Positions 1-11,087 are shown, counted from the first letter of the stretch. The stretch is DNA of 64,000 nt from Aplidium turbinatum (GCA_918807975.1 OU964921.1:45410498-45474497), one strand, 5' to 3'. Program-made: numbers and translations. The notes: generated by a model not told the origin, from the letters alone.

Positions 1-34
1 ACGCCAGTGACAGATACGGTTAAATAGTGCTGGT

Positions 35-920
35 GCTGGTGCAAATGGAGTATGTTCTGAACATCTTCTGTATTGTGATTGGAGCATTAAAATTTATCTC
101 AGTATCTTATTTAACTTGCGTCTTCTTCATAACTGCATTCCAAAAAGCAGCCTCAAGACAGTAGTTGTCCCTGTGGTAAAAAATGCTAATGCCAATATTA
201 GTGATGTAGGCAATTATTCTATTGCTTTATCCACGACTATTTCCAATATTTTTGAACATATAATTCTGCATTTTATTTCGCCTTTTCTTGTGACTAGTGA
301 CAACCAATTTGGTTTCAAGTCTAAGCATGGCACTGATATGGGCACCTTTCTCTTGAAACAAGTTATCTCTTCATATGTAAATCACAACTCTTCTGTTTTT
401 GTTGCTTTCTTAGATGCATCGAAGGCCTTTGATAGAATTGACCATAATAAGCTGTATAATAAATGATCGAAATGTGCTATTGTGTTTTATTCGCTTACTT
501 CGCTCTCGGTATTCAGACCAAACGATGCAAGTAAAATGGAGAAGCTTATTATCTGAATCGTTCCATGTTTCAAACCGGGTGAGGCAAGGTGGTGTTCTCA
601 GTCCACATCTGTTATCAATATATTATGTTGACTATATATCAATTTACTTGAATAAAGTCAATGCTGGATGCACAGTTGGTCATAAATTTTTAAATCACAT
701 ACTTTTTGCGGATGACCTGTGTTGTTTTTCCCCTAGTCTAGATGATCTGAAAGACCTTACAAATGTGTGTAAAAATTTTGCTGTCAAGCATAAAATGGTA
801 TTTAATGCTACAAAGTCTGCTGGAATGCTTTTCTCTCCTCCCAATTTTAAGTTAACATCTCTACCTAAACTCATGATTTCAAATCAACTTGTTGTTTTAA
901 AAGATAATATTAAATGGTGT
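35..920 (+). mobile_element. CR1/Jockey-like LINE, reverse transcriptase part (5' segment)
   Basis: Conceptual translation gives a non-LTR reverse transcriptase core. From about base 40 it reads SEHLLY, then a VVVPVVKN...DVGNY block (finger domain), DNQFGFK, FLDASKAFDRIDH (first catalytic Asp region), VRQGGVLSP and LFADD (catalytic box, near 710-720), then a KMVFNATKS block. The frame changes once near 460-480, so the copy is dead. The reading stops near 920 at a foldback insertion and resumes at 1195 and 6405. No endonuclease domain is visible because the window begins inside the RT. The CR1/Jockey-like assignment rests on motif style only. Confidence 0.85.
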
Positions 921-924
921 CCGA

Positions 925-1198
925 CGTTTTTTTCGTAAACAGTTGTTCGTAAAACAATTGTTCGTAAACAATTGTTCGTAAAACAATTGTTAGTAAAATT
1001 AATTCTTCGTATAACAATTCTTCATAAAGCATTTCTTCGTGCATGCAATTGAGAATTGATGTATACCAAGAAATGATTTACGAAGAATTGTTTTAGGGAT
1101 TTAATTTTACGAACAACTGCTTACGAACAATTGTTTTACAAACAACTGTTTACGAACAATTGTTTGACGAACAATTGTTTACGAACAATTTACCTATA
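925..1198. repeat. Foldback element with tandem-repeat arms (TTCGTAAACAATTG units)
   Basis: The left arm repeats a unit like TTGTTCGTAAACAA several times (about 930-1040). The right arm (about 1075-1198) carries the same unit in inverse orientation (TTTACGAACAATTG). A short spacer lies between. The whole block interrupts the RT reading frame of the LINE: coding sense is visible up to about 920 and again from about 1195. It matches the architecture of the block at 15780-16270. No transposase is encoded. Confidence 0.75.
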
Positions 1199-1290
1199 AC
1201 CATATTAAATGCCTTGGTGTTCATATCAACTTGTCTGATGACAGTGAAATAAACAGGCAATCAAGACATCTTTATTGTGTTGGAAACAAG
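1195..1290 (+). mobile_element. CR1/Jockey-like LINE, short middle segment
   Basis: About 95 bases continue the LINE reading after the foldback insertion: a NHIKCLGVHIN block, the usual thumb-adjacent 'KYLGV' region, then a SRHLYCVGNKL block. The next bases are TTAA and the piggyBac-type MITE at 1295, so this piece is bracketed by two independent insertions. The remainder of the same LINE reappears at 6405. Confidence 0.7.
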
Positions 1291-2117
1291 TTAACCCTAT
1301 CTGTAGCGACACGGGGTTTTATGAAGACGCCCCACCATAGTAGTGAAATATTTCACAGAAGAAAATATGCTAGAAATGTGAAATTTGTTGACTTTTAGTT
1401 TTTATTCTTTGCAAATTTTCTAAACCCAAACTGGTAATTTTTCTACCTTCCTGCCTTTCACAATAAGCCTTTCGTTTCAGGTGGCTAGACATTTCCGTGC
1501 AATGGTAGTTACACATTAGGGTGGCTCGTTTTTGAACTTGTTTTTTTAATTCTCTCGGGGTAGTGGGGAAATGGTGCCAATGAGTGAGAAAACGCTCATG
1601 ATAAAATTTGAGAATCGTAAAAAATTGTCTTCAGCCTCCTCATAGGGCCCAAAACTGAAAAATGTGGTCAAAAACGCAATTTTTTTCAAAAATATTTTTA
1701 GTTTGGGTAGATGCAATATTGTTTAGATATATCTAATTAACCTAAGAAAAAAAAATTGGAGTCATTTGAACTATTCCTTCAGCTTATTCCTCACAGCTTC
1801 TGAAAATTTCCATTTTGCTAAAAATTTCGCATTTTTGTGGGTGGTTACATGATACATAATTGCGTTAGACATTTTGCCAACTATAAAACGTCATTTTATT
1901 TCTCTTTATAGAACTGCCCTGAGCTGTTGCGTCATTTTTTAATGAAATTGGGTTAATTTGGTAGGAAAAAGTGACGTCTTTTATTTGAATTTACGTCACT
2001 GACGAAGTTTGTAGTTATGTATCCACAAACAAAAATGCAAAATTTTCAGCAAAATGAAAATTTTCAGAAGCTGTGAGGAAGCTGAAGGAATATTTCAAAT
2101 GACTTAAATTTTTCCAG

Positions 2118-4592
2118 ATCCAGAACAACTCCAACAAGCGATGAAGAGCCCTCCAAAAGCTTTTTAAAATCAGAAGAAAAAAATTGTAAAAGCAGCTCTA
2201 TCACTGAGATACACGACACAAACAACACAACTCTCACCAAAAAAGAAGACATTCTTAAAGAAGTACACAGCTTCTATCACTCCCTATGGGGTATAGAAGA
2301 CAATATCAACCCTCAGGAACAGAACAGCTACCTAAACATTCTGGGAGAGGCCAAAATTGAAGAAGAAGCAGCTGAACAAGCAGAAGAGCTCATAAATCTA
2401 AAAGAAGTTAAAACCGCAATCGAATCTCTTAACAAGGATTCTGCACCTGGATCAGATGGTCTCGGCTCATTATTCTGCCAAAAATGCTGGCATTTCCTGA
2501 AACACGACATTCTAGAGATGCTTACAAATTGCTACTTGAGAAAAACAATGACTCCCTCAATGAGAGAAGCAAAAGTGAAGTTAATCTTTAAAAAAGGTGA
2601 AAAAGAAAAGCTCAAAAACTGGAGACCGATCTCTCTGCTCAACACAGACTACAAGATCTTGAGCAAAATCCTCTCCAACAGACTCACACCCATGATCACA
2701 AACCTGATTTGTCCGAATCAGAAATTTGGACTGCCAAACCGCAGAATAGAGCATGTCACTATGAACATACAAGCTGCCCTAGAAGCTTCTCAAAAACAAC
2801 ACAGGGACTTGTAATGTACATCATGATAACAGACTTTGAAAAAGCTTTCGATAGAGTTAGTCACTCCTTCCTCTATGGAATCCTAAAGAAACTCGGAGTA
2901 AAACCAATAATGATAAATTACCTGTCTTTGGTTTACAACAAAACAAAAAGCAAAATAGAAATCAATGGAGCTTTAACAAAACGAATCAACGTCAAAAGGG
3001 GCATTCGACAGGGTTGTCCCCCCAGCATGCTCTATTTCATAATCTGTGCCGACGTGTTGACCCCCCGCATAGAGAAAAACCATCTGATCAACGGTTTTCG
3101 CTTTTCCAAGCTGACAATCAAAATCCAGCAATATGCGGACGACACCACATTCATCACAAGAGACATTCCACCTCTCAAGGAAATCAACAAAGAACTAGCC
3201 ATCTACCAGACGATGTCCGGCCAGAAAGTGAACCAGGGAAAGACCCAGATCCTGGCGTCCAAACCGGACCTGGCCCAAAGAGCTCAGCAGCTCTTTCCAG
3301 AAGCTGCGATCTTGAACAACGTCAATATCCTGGGAATCTGGCTAGGAACAAACAAAACAGAACTCGACAAGATGAACTGGCAGACCGTCATCAAGAAAAC
3401 TCAAACGATCGCCAACATCAACAAACCACGAAGACTCTCCCTCTATGGAAAGATCTCGATCATCAACACTCTCTTGGTACCCGTCACCTTGCATCTCAGT
3501 AGAGTGCTGATGCCAACAAAACAACACATCAAAGAACTAAACAAAATCCTATTCGGCTTCCTCTGGCATCCTTCGCCATTTGAACAGCTCCAGAGAAGCA
3601 CGACATTTCCTCTTGTCAAAGATTGAAGCATCAACATGGTGGACATCCAATCAAAGTTCCAAACTAGTCGCATAGACAGAATTCGGCACCTCTTCCCACT
3701 AGAAGACGCCACCGAAATCTGGCACGAATGGGCCATGTTCAATTTGAGCTACAGAATGAGACACATTCCTCATCTGTTCTCCAATAGCATTCCGCATGCC
3801 CCAATTCCAAACGAAATGTATGCGGACATCTTCAAGTCCTTTTGCAAACTCAAAGGCTTGAAACACGACTGGGAAAATACTTCCTATAAAAACATCTACC
3901 TCAATCTGAAAACGCAAAATGAAAAGAAGACTAACAAGATTGATCAAAACGGAAAGAAGATTCCTTGGAACGAAATTCTTCTAAGAAATAAAGAAATCAA
4001 ATTCCTCCTTCCACTACACCTATCCTCCATGTCCTTTCGGATTGCACATGGAGGATACAAATGGGGAGATTTTAATAGATCAATACACTCCGACAGAACA
4101 ACAAATTGCAAATTCTGCAGAAAACCAGAAGACAATGTGGCCCACGTCTTCACCAAGTGCTTCTTTGCGATAGGAATATGGGAGCGCCTGAAACAACAAT
4201 ATCTTGACCTAACCAACGAAGACATGGAAATAACAAAGGACATGATCCTCTACAACCAACTCCCTGGAGGACAAAAGAACAACCTGATCCTTCTGACCAT
4301 GATGAGTATCGCCAAGCACACCATCATCCAAAAGAAGATATCTCTGGACATAGGCGAAACATATATACAGGACACAAAACGATCCACCATTCAAGCCCTG
4401 TGGGTGATCATGACAAAAACAAAAGACACAAAACAAAAGCATAACATTCCTTTGTCATCTGACATTTTTACTCCTTCTAAACCTCCTCCTACAGTCAGAA
4501 GAAAGAAGAACCAGTCGAGACCCTCTCTTCAACCGACCTCTCAGTCGTCCTCGGTGGTAGGGATGACTGATTGCAGCGGTGGGTCTCACTAG
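2118..4592 (+). CDS. L1/Tx1-type ORF2 remnant: reverse transcriptase and C-terminal zinc-knuckle domain
   Basis: Reads as reverse transcriptase in three segments (about 2118-2814, 2817-3626, 3636-4592); a frame change near 2814 and a stop near 3625 separate them. Motifs in order: DSAPGSDGL, FKKGEKEKLKNWRPISLL (finger), MITDFEKAFDRVSH (palm Asp), RGIRQGCPPSMLYF, YADDTTFI (catalytic box, near 3130-3160), then a thumb region with LGIWLG. The C-terminal third has a Cys-Cys-His-Cys knuckle (CRKPEDNVAHVFTKC, about 4115-4160), as in L1/Tx1 ORF2 proteins. 'WRPISLLNTDYKILSKILSNRL'-style wording is typical of the L1/Tx1 group. It would nick and copy its own RNA at the target if whole, but there is no endonuclease here. 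Confidence 0.85.
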
Positions 4593-5115
4593 CACAGTAC
4601 GGTCGTAGATCATCTTTGAAGAAGTTTAGACAGCCAAGGGCGTAACAACCCACCTTTAACCCGTCCCTCTCACTCATCTGCAACGCCCTGATGCCTGAAG
4701 AGTGATTGCAGCGGGGGATCTTCAACCGTCCCTCTCCGTCGTCCCACTCGCCCTGGGATGACAGGATTGCAGCGGCCCATTCCAAGATGACTCTGGGGTC
4801 AGCAAAAGCTACCCTTCCTCTGGCCGCTTCTCTCTGGCATCTCCGCCAAATGAGATGTCAGACTGCAGTGGCCCGTTTTCTCCAAACAGGTGCCCTTCTT
4901 CAAGCGGGCAACAAGAAGATACACACACACAAACAAACTCAAATAAAATTAAAAAATGAATTATCTACCAAAACGCGCCAGTTCTCATGCTTGACCCGCC
5001 ATCTCCTAGTCTGCTCCAAGATCAGCAAGAGGAAAGTCGAGACAGGCAGATCAGCTTGAGGCAGCCACTAACCAAACATTTACATCCACAGATTACCATC
5101 TACTGCGGTGGGTCC
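4565..5115 (+). repeat. Dispersed GATTGCAGCGG repeats in the LINE 3' UTR
   Basis: Near-identical 11-mers occur at about 4569 (GATTGCAGCGG), 4704, 4765, 4861 (GACTGCAGTGG) and 5101 (TACTGCGGTGG). The first copies are followed by similar stretches (GGGTCTC, GGGGATCTTC). They lie after the stop codon and before the poly-A. They may be recognition sequence for the element's own reverse transcriptase or a degenerate 3' minisatellite; function not shown. Confidence 0.6.
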
Positions 5116-5699
5116 CTTCGGTCGTAGTGGGTCCCTCGCCTCCCTGGTAGGTATCTTCCATGTAAGTATGGTGTGCCTGCTGAGTGTTTGGGTGTGTGGA
5201 CGGCTCCCGGAGCGGACGCACTAATGATGAGACAGGAAACAAATACATTTCATATGGAAAATTTGTAAACCTGCAAGATGTAGTGGTATCCATCTTGAAC
5301 TCTGAGCGTTGCGCGAAAAAAAAAAAAACTTAAATTTTTATTTTTAGGTTATTTAGATATATCTAAACAATATTGCATCTACCCAAACTAAAAATATTTT
5401 TGAAAAAAAATGCGTTTTTGACCCCATTTTTCGATTTTTGGGCCCCGTGAGGAGGCTGAGGACAATTTGTTACGAATCTCAAATTTTGTCATGATTGTTT
5501 TCTCACTCATTGGCACCATTTCCCCACTACCCCGAGAGAATTTAAAAAAAAAGTTCAAAAACGAGCCACCCTATTACACATATGTTAATATTATTGCAAT
5601 ATAAATGTTAGTGCAATTACTTTGAAATGTAAAAACGCCCCAAAATGTCTTATATTTATGAGCAAAAGTAATTTTTGTTTAGTTTAGCATTGCTCTATG

Positions 5700-6115
5700 C
5701 ATGGCTACCTAAAGATACGGCCTGATTTGTCACATTTTGCAGAAATTTCTAGATATTGCTAACTTTGGGCGAATGTTTAAATAAATTTTTCTAAAAATTA
5801 TATTTTTACGCTTTTTTTACTGTTTTCCCCAGATGACACAATAGGTTTTAACATCCTCACATGTTGAAAAACAAAGAAAATTTGATTTCGAAGATTTTAG
5901 CCAGACTGTTAATTTTTCAATAACAGTCTGATTTAGTGTTTTTCAACTTACTTTTTCTCATTTGCTATTGCTTTCCCAAGGCAACAAAAAGCTTTTATAT
6001 CATTAAGAGACGGCAAAAAGTAAAAAAATCTCAGAAAATGTAGTACAACACTAGCAATAGCTGTAATCAAAATCTGCAAATTGTGACAAATCAGGCCGCC
6101 TCTCCAGTTGGCGAT
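5700..6115. mobile_element. Foldback MITE family C copy 1 (8-bp TSD)
   Basis: Element CATGGCTACC...GGCGAT of 416 bases, flanked by perfect 8-bp repeats GCTCTATG (5692-5699, 6116-6123). Subterminal inverted arms GGCCTGATTTGTCACATTTTG / CAAATTGTGACAAATCAGGCC. The empty site is visible in the sister MITE at 42985-43555, where flanking sequence runs through without it. A second copy lies at 39450-39867 in opposite orientation. An 8-bp duplication with a CA start fits P-like or hAT elements; superfamily uncertain. Confidence 0.85.
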
Positions 6116-6404
6116 GCTCTATGTTATAATTCAAAAATTTCAATTTTGAAGCTATTTTTGGAATATTAAAATAAAAAGCGACTTTCTGACTTTTTTTCAT
6201 CTCAAACAATTTATTTCAATAAATTTGTTGGGTAAAAATTTAATTTCTACACGCAAAATCCACATGGCTATTACCTCAATTGTAAAATATTTTGGCTCCG
6301 TTATTTTCATAGTTTCCGTTATTAGCGATTAATTAGCACGGGGCTAAAATAGCCCATTACGTGCTTTTCGCGTGCGAAAACAGCTCGTATTAAGATAGGG
6401 TTAA

Positions 6405-6805
6405 GGGTCAACTTCTCGAAATGCTCAATTTCTATCAAAAACCTGCTCTTTCAGGCGCATTGTGTTTCTTTTTATGCATGTCAACTTTGGTGTAATTTCT
6501 CTAGTACGTCTATCAATCATTTGCGTGTTGCATACAACGATGCCTTTCGTATGTTGCATGGATTACCTTGTTACGCTAGTGCCCGCACTATTCAAACAGA
6601 ACAAAATATTTTGACCTTTGATGAGGTACTTCGCAAATCTATTAACACCTTTTTATTTATATGTCAATCTTCCAAAAATTGTTACATAAATGCTCTCTGC
6701 AATTCTGACGCTCTAGTCAAATCGTCGTATTTGATATGTGCCATTCACAGCTTACTTGTTAACAATTCTCTGCAACAGCATTATCTGTTAACCGGGATAT
6801 TGTGA
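6405..6805 (+). mobile_element. CR1/Jockey-like LINE, C-terminal segment
   Basis: Continues the LINE broken at 1290. The open frame from 6521 reads LRVAYNDAFRMLHGLP, the standard 'AYN.A.R...GLP' block after the RT thumb, then YASARTIQTEQNILTFDEVLRKSINTF-type sequence and a stop at 6803. The preceding bases (6405-6520) read as the same domain (FYAC QLW type). Together with 35-920 and 1195-1290 this is one element split by insertions of about 5.1 kb. Confidence 0.8.
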
Positions 6806-6856
6806 TTATTCTTGTATTGTTTGTTTTTGTCTTTTTGCATGTATGGTAATTAATAT

Positions 6857-7070
6857 GTCGGCTGCATAGCCGAGTGGTGAGAGCGCTGGAATGGAAATCG
6901 AAAGGGCGCCGGTTCGACACCGCTCATGAGCATGCAGCTGTGTCTTTGGCAGGACATTAAAGGCATGCCTGAAGGTGGACATGAAGATTGGCTTCCTTGC
7001 CTTCCAGTCCACTTAATCTAAATCCTCAACCACCAGGTGTAAGCCTGGATACGACAAACAAAAAAATACG
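6857..7070 (+). mobile_element. tRNA-derived SINE (family 1)
   Basis: RNA polymerase III promoter elements are visible: A box TAGCCGAGTGG (about 6867) and B box GGTTCGACACC (about 6911), followed by a non-tRNA body with GTGTCTTTGGCAGGACATT and a tail ending AAACAAAAAAAT. A reverse partial copy with the same GTGTCTTTGGCAAGAC body is at 49256-49352. It is not a functional tRNA because it lacks a closed acceptor stem. Confidence 0.75.
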
Positions 7071-7079
7071 ACTTATTGG

Positions 7080-8400
7080 TCTGATGCAAATAAATAATAA
7101 ATATTGTCCGAAAAAAGCAGTAGCCTAATTGTAAACAGTCAATTTGCAGCAAAAGTTCAGAAAAATACTGTTTCGAATAAACATTCATTATAAAGTGCAT
7201 CGAACCTTTGTACATGACATCTACTGCACACGATTTGAAACTACAACATACCGAATGATATAAAAGGCAAAAACTGTCATTTTTGAATTCAAATCAACTA
7301 AACTTTCAAAAAGTTAAACGTTTCATGTATTGTAGGGTGTGTGATTTAAAAAACCTGAACCGCGTTCTGATCTCTAGTGAACCCAATACATGAGAATCTA
7401 AAAACTTTAGAAAATTGGTGTAAATGGTCTTGGACCATGTAGGCTACTCCAAGTGTTTATTACAGTATGTACAAGTCTCCTACAAGTCAGCAGTTGTGAA
7501 CTGAGCAAGCAATAACTAAGCTAGCAACACTTCAGCAAGTGGTTGAAGTTGGTAAAGGATGAAGCTGAGCAAGTAACAACTAAGCAAGTCGAAAGTTGGA
7601 ATGGAATGTCACGAGTCAGCAAAATGAGTTTGACAAGCGATGACCAAACAAATTCGACGTGAGTAAATCTCATTTGCTGACTTGGCAGTAGCTGAAATTA
7701 ACTTACTGAGTTATCGCATGCCGAATGGTCCGACGACCGTTTATTATTAGACCTTAGCAGTGTTCGCATTGTTTCATATAAAGTTTTATTTAAATTATGA
7801 AGTTATCGAATAATACGTTTCACATACAGATCATAGCAACAACAAATCTAATATAATCAAAACAGACCTAACAAAGAAAAGTTAATAGTTACCTCAGGCT
7901 CTGTGCTTTGGAAATCATCAGAGACATACTTATTCAAATAGAAATTAAATGCGTATGATCATTACGGCGAGTTGGTTTCAATGGATTTGACAGCATATTA
8001 AAAACAGTTTACTATAAATCATAAAATGTCATTTTTACCGAACAAATCACGTCAGACAAACCCGTTTGACAAGTAGCCTAATATCAGAATGGCTGATTTG
8101 TTTTAGTGCAAAACAGATATCAGCCAGGCTACTTATGCGGTTGTTGCTTTAGGCTTAATCGTTATCGCTTTTAAAAAAGCTGATTTTCAATTGGCAGACT
8201 CCACCACGATCAACTATTAATGATATTATACTTTCTTGTCGTTTTTAGTTTTACGTAATTGCATACTGGTAGCAACCAAAAGCAATAGGAGATCTAGAAA
8301 AAGAATTGCGGGCACCAAAGTTTCAATGAAGTAAAATTTGTCAATGACAAATGGTCAATGCAAAAAGTGAGGTCCGAAAAATAAAACAGTGCGGTAAGGG
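7080..8400. other. No gene seen; unannotated AT-rich stretch
   Basis: No reading frame with recognisable similarity on either strand. About 7495-7640 holds imperfect repeats around GCAAGYAACAACTAAGCAAG. Several TAGCCTA words occur. Probably downstream flank or intron of the minus-strand VWA7-like gene. Confidence 0.5.
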
Positions 8401-8409
8401 GTCTATGAC

Positions 8410-9591
8410 CAGGGCCTCTGAGAGACATTTTCACTAGGGGTACGAAGAGTCATTCCGGGCCCCCTTTCACTGTGGGTCCCCTTTTTTGTAGGCAAAACGC
8501 GTGATGTTTGCTTATAGGCGTATTGCTCACCCATACAACATTTTACTGCAGAATTGGAAATCTGTGCGCAATAATAGTATCAGGCTGCAATAAAACTATT
8601 ATTTAGTGTTTTGTGTTGTGCATATCGTATGATCTGTCCCTCGCCAAATTGTGTATCCTGCATTGAATTTGTGTGTCAGTTTTTGATGGTGCTGTTGAGA
8701 GGTGTGGCTTGTACAGCTTTAATGTAAAATTTTCAAATTTATTTATTTATTTCTCTTGGATGTAGCCTATAGTTATTCTTGATGAGGACACTACGTGGTG
8801 TCGAAAACGTTGGATTTAGTAGTTTTTTCTTGTGTGTTTAATAAAAATTGTTAAATCCGTTAACATTACTGAGTGTTATATGTATCTGGTACAACAAGTC
8901 AAGCTTTCTACAAAGGCTCAAACATAACATCTTGTTAAAACATAATCAAATTAATCATCTAACCAATAACCTTATTTCATTCACTTTTGCATTCACCACA
9001 TGCCCATTGCCCAGCGAAGGTGAATGAAGCCACTTTTTCTTTACTCCGGCTGCGCTCCTGCTCCAAGAGTATTCACTCCGGCTCTTGCTCCGAAATTCAT
9101 TTTGAAGTGAAATACGTGAAACTACCTTTTTCAAATAGTTTTTAAAAAACACAAAAAAGCCCAAAAATACCTGGGCTTTTAAAAAAAAACCTAAAGTGTT
9201 GGGCTTTTTTTTGGGGTTTTTATCAACCCTGCTTTTGCGACACGTCCCCCCCTCCCGCCCGAACAGGAGAATAACCAACTTTTATGATTTAGTTTGGGGT
9301 GTTCTTAACAAAACATTTTTGCACGTAAAGCATTAAATCACCACTTTGGGCCCCTAATTTGCGCGCAATGCATTCAAATACCTTTCCGGGCTCTTTTTCT
9401 ACATTACCCCCCCACTCCCCTGGGACTAAAGAATAACAACTTTTATGCTTGAAGTTAGTCGTTTAGGATGATTTTAACCAAACATTTTTGCGCGTAGACT
9501 ATGAAATCACAATTTCGGGCCCCCTAACAATCACAGTCTTAGGCCCTCAAGGGTACACCGTACCCTCCGTACTCCCCTCTCATAGGCCTTG
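8410..9591. mobile_element. hAT-type element, non-autonomous, perfect 8-bp TSD
   Basis: Starts CAGGGCCTCTGAGAGAC and ends CTCTCATAGGCCTTG. Flanked by TCTATGAC at 8402-8409 and 9592-9599. Inside are C/G-rich runs such as GGGCCCCCTTTC near both ends, and an apparent Penelope-type tail at 8772-8930. No hAT transposase is readable. Length 1182 bases. Confidence 0.85.
8772..8930 (+). ncRNA. Penelope-type 3' module with hammerhead-like motif
   Basis: TTGATGAG (about 8779-8786), then a stem II GACAC-TACGTG-GTGTC, then GAAAACG (8803-8809). This is the hammerhead core except that the first C of CUGAUGA is T, and the expected cleavage-site H is G. About 90 bases on, AAGCTTTCTACAAAGGCTC resembles the CTCTCTACCAAAGCT tail seen after the motif of the Penelope-like element at 53264. 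Likely a decayed copy, inactive as written. Confidence 0.55.
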
Positions 9592-9599
9592 TCTATGAC

Positions 9600-10315
9600 A
9601 CATTAGTACAAAAATTACACATTGACAAACATTGAAAAAGTAGACACTGAATCAAGTAGAGAAGAAGGTTTAAATGTAAACAATTGCAGAAAAGATGATA
9701 GAAGAGGTTCCAAGACTCATATTGAAGAAAATCAGAAAGCGGGTATTGCTAGAACCGTTTAAATTGAGCTACAGACCAATAGCCGTTTTCGACTGAGCTT
9801 GAACTGTTCGTTTGTCTTCACTTGATACAAAGCAAAGCCTCCACGAAGCAAGGCTGCTTAATTTGCTTAATACTAAGCAAGGCTGCTTTTTCATAAAAAA
9901 GTAGATAGAACTGCTATAGAAAGTTCCAAAAATTTGACTTTATGTTTATGAAGCTACATTTGTACGGTAGACAAAGAAGGCACGAGACCTGAACAGATGC
10001 GCTAAGTCAATCCACTACAAAAAGAAACTAACGCTACCACGAAGATAGTCAAAAAAGCAGCTGTATATAATGAAATTATATTTGAGCCTTGTGGTAAAAG
10101 ATGGTACACATTTAGCAATTCACGAGGCAACGGGACAAAACTTTTCAGAGGTGTGCCACATTAAACGCATCAAAGATGGCATGGTTGCAACTTTTTTAAA
10201 GAAGGAAGATCTCACAAAGCCATGAAAAGAAGACTTTAAAAATCTAATGAACGTAGGAAAAAAATGGAATTGTTGAAGTTGAAAGAAGTAAATCGGAAAA
10301 ATTAGTGAAAGAATA
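9600..10315. other. No gene seen
   Basis: AT-rich sequence with short imperfect repeats (AAGCAAGGCTGCTT twice near 9858-9890). No supported coding region, RNA or terminal repeats. Confidence 0.5.
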
Positions 10316-10319
10316 AATT

Positions 10320-10720
10320 AAACTTGCAGTTGAGAAAATAAACCTAGGCTGTTGGGCTGATGATGTCCCAGTGGAGGTTTTTTTTTTCTTTTTGGAAAAT
10401 AAGGACTACTGTAAGCTGTTCAAAACTAGTTCAGCAGCATCATAGCAGGAGAGAAGATCCCGGATGTGTGGTTAGACAGTGGATTAGTGCAATTAACAAA
10501 AACAAAGGGAATACAAAACATTGTGAAAGCTGCCGAGGATTAAAGCTTATGGGTCCATGAAGGAAAGAATAACAGAAAGGTGAGAGGAATGATCAAAATC
10601 AGAATCCGGAAAGAGAAGTTTGGTATGATACCAGGTAAAAGCATTACAGAGGCCACCTTTGTTCGAAGGTACAACTCTCTGATTGGGAAGCTTGCATCCC
10701 GAATTTAGGAGAGGCTGCTG
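10320..10720 (+). mobile_element. RTE-like LINE fragment, degraded
   Basis: Across several frames the translation shows RTE-type RT landmarks in order: DDVPVEV (about 10357-10377), an NKGNTKHCESCRGLKLM block (10495-10550), and KFGMIPGKSITEATFVRR (about 10610-10670). In intact relatives these read 'GPDDIPVEVWK', 'NKGD..DC.NYRGIKLM' and 'QFGFMPGRSTTDAIF'. At least two frame changes. No ends can be placed. Confidence 0.65.
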
Positions 10721-11037
10721 CTTGAAGTGTGAGAGTTCATTACGGAAGCTAATATGTAAAGTATAGAAGTTTTGTAGAACACACTGTTGGCGCTCGACTG
10801 ACGCTATTAATCAACAAAGCAACTTTATGATGAATGGCCTACCGCTCTCGGCTTAGGCTAATTAAGCACTTTACAGGAGGCACCTTGCTGTTGCATTGTG
10901 CAAAGCTCACAGCTTGCAGTTTGAGCACTTTGACAAGGTTGGCCAAAGTACCATTTCGTGGCTTTTTACGTGCCACAAAATGGAAAATCGCCACACGGAG
11001 GTATATACCATTGTGGCCATATCCAGATAGCCTACGC

Positions 11038-11087
11038 ACTGCACTCACTAGGCCAAAAGATCGAAACGGTGTGCCACTGTCTGCAGT
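11038..11087 (+). ncRNA. Decayed type I hammerhead ribozyme (relative of 19871-19919)
   Basis: Stem I ACTGCA (11038-11043) pairs with TGCAGT (11082-11087). GAAA at 11063-11066 and stem III ACGGTG/CACTGT closing on GTC (11079-11081) are intact. The first core block reads CTCACTA instead of CTGANGA and stem II is mispaired. The same stems and GTC as the intact copy show common origin; cleavage is not expected. Confidence 0.65.

Larger units (their letters stand above)
2114..5327 (+). mobile_element. 5'-truncated L1/Tx1-type LINE with poly-A and TSD
   Basis: Boundaries are set by a 12-bp direct repeat ACTTAAATTTTT at 2102-2113 and 5328-5339 and a run of A at 5316-5327. It is 5' truncated: it begins inside ORF2 and lacks the apurinic endonuclease. 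A 3' UTR of about 720 bases follows the stop at 4592. It is nested in the hAT foldback, whose arms resume exactly after the duplication. The perfect duplication and long frames suggest a relatively recent insertion. Confidence 0.9.
1517..5573. mobile_element. hAT-type foldback MITE, family B copy 1 (carries an L1/Tx1 LINE)
   Basis: Termini TAGGGTGGCTCG...CGAGCCACCCTA are flanked by a perfect 8-bp duplication TTACACAT (1509-1516 and 5574-5581). The YARNG-like start and 8-bp duplication fit hAT. Each arm is several hundred bases long and inverted, so the intact unit is a hairpin of about 830 bases, as seen at 32503-33330. Here the hairpin is opened at 2113/5328 by a LINE. It was inserted into the family A MITE. 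Confidence 0.85.
1295..6400. mobile_element. piggyBac-type MITE, family A copy 1 (expanded by nested insertions)
   Basis: The ends read CCCTATCT...AGATAGGG and are flanked on both sides by TTAA (1291-1294 and 6401-6404), the target-site signature of piggyBac elements. Sister copies at 27212-28105 and 42985-43555 show the uninterrupted unit to be about 570 bases, so about 4.5 kb of this copy is later insertions (1517-5573 and 5700-6115). No transposase belongs to this family in the window. It sits inside the CR1/Jockey-like LINE. Confidence 0.85.
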
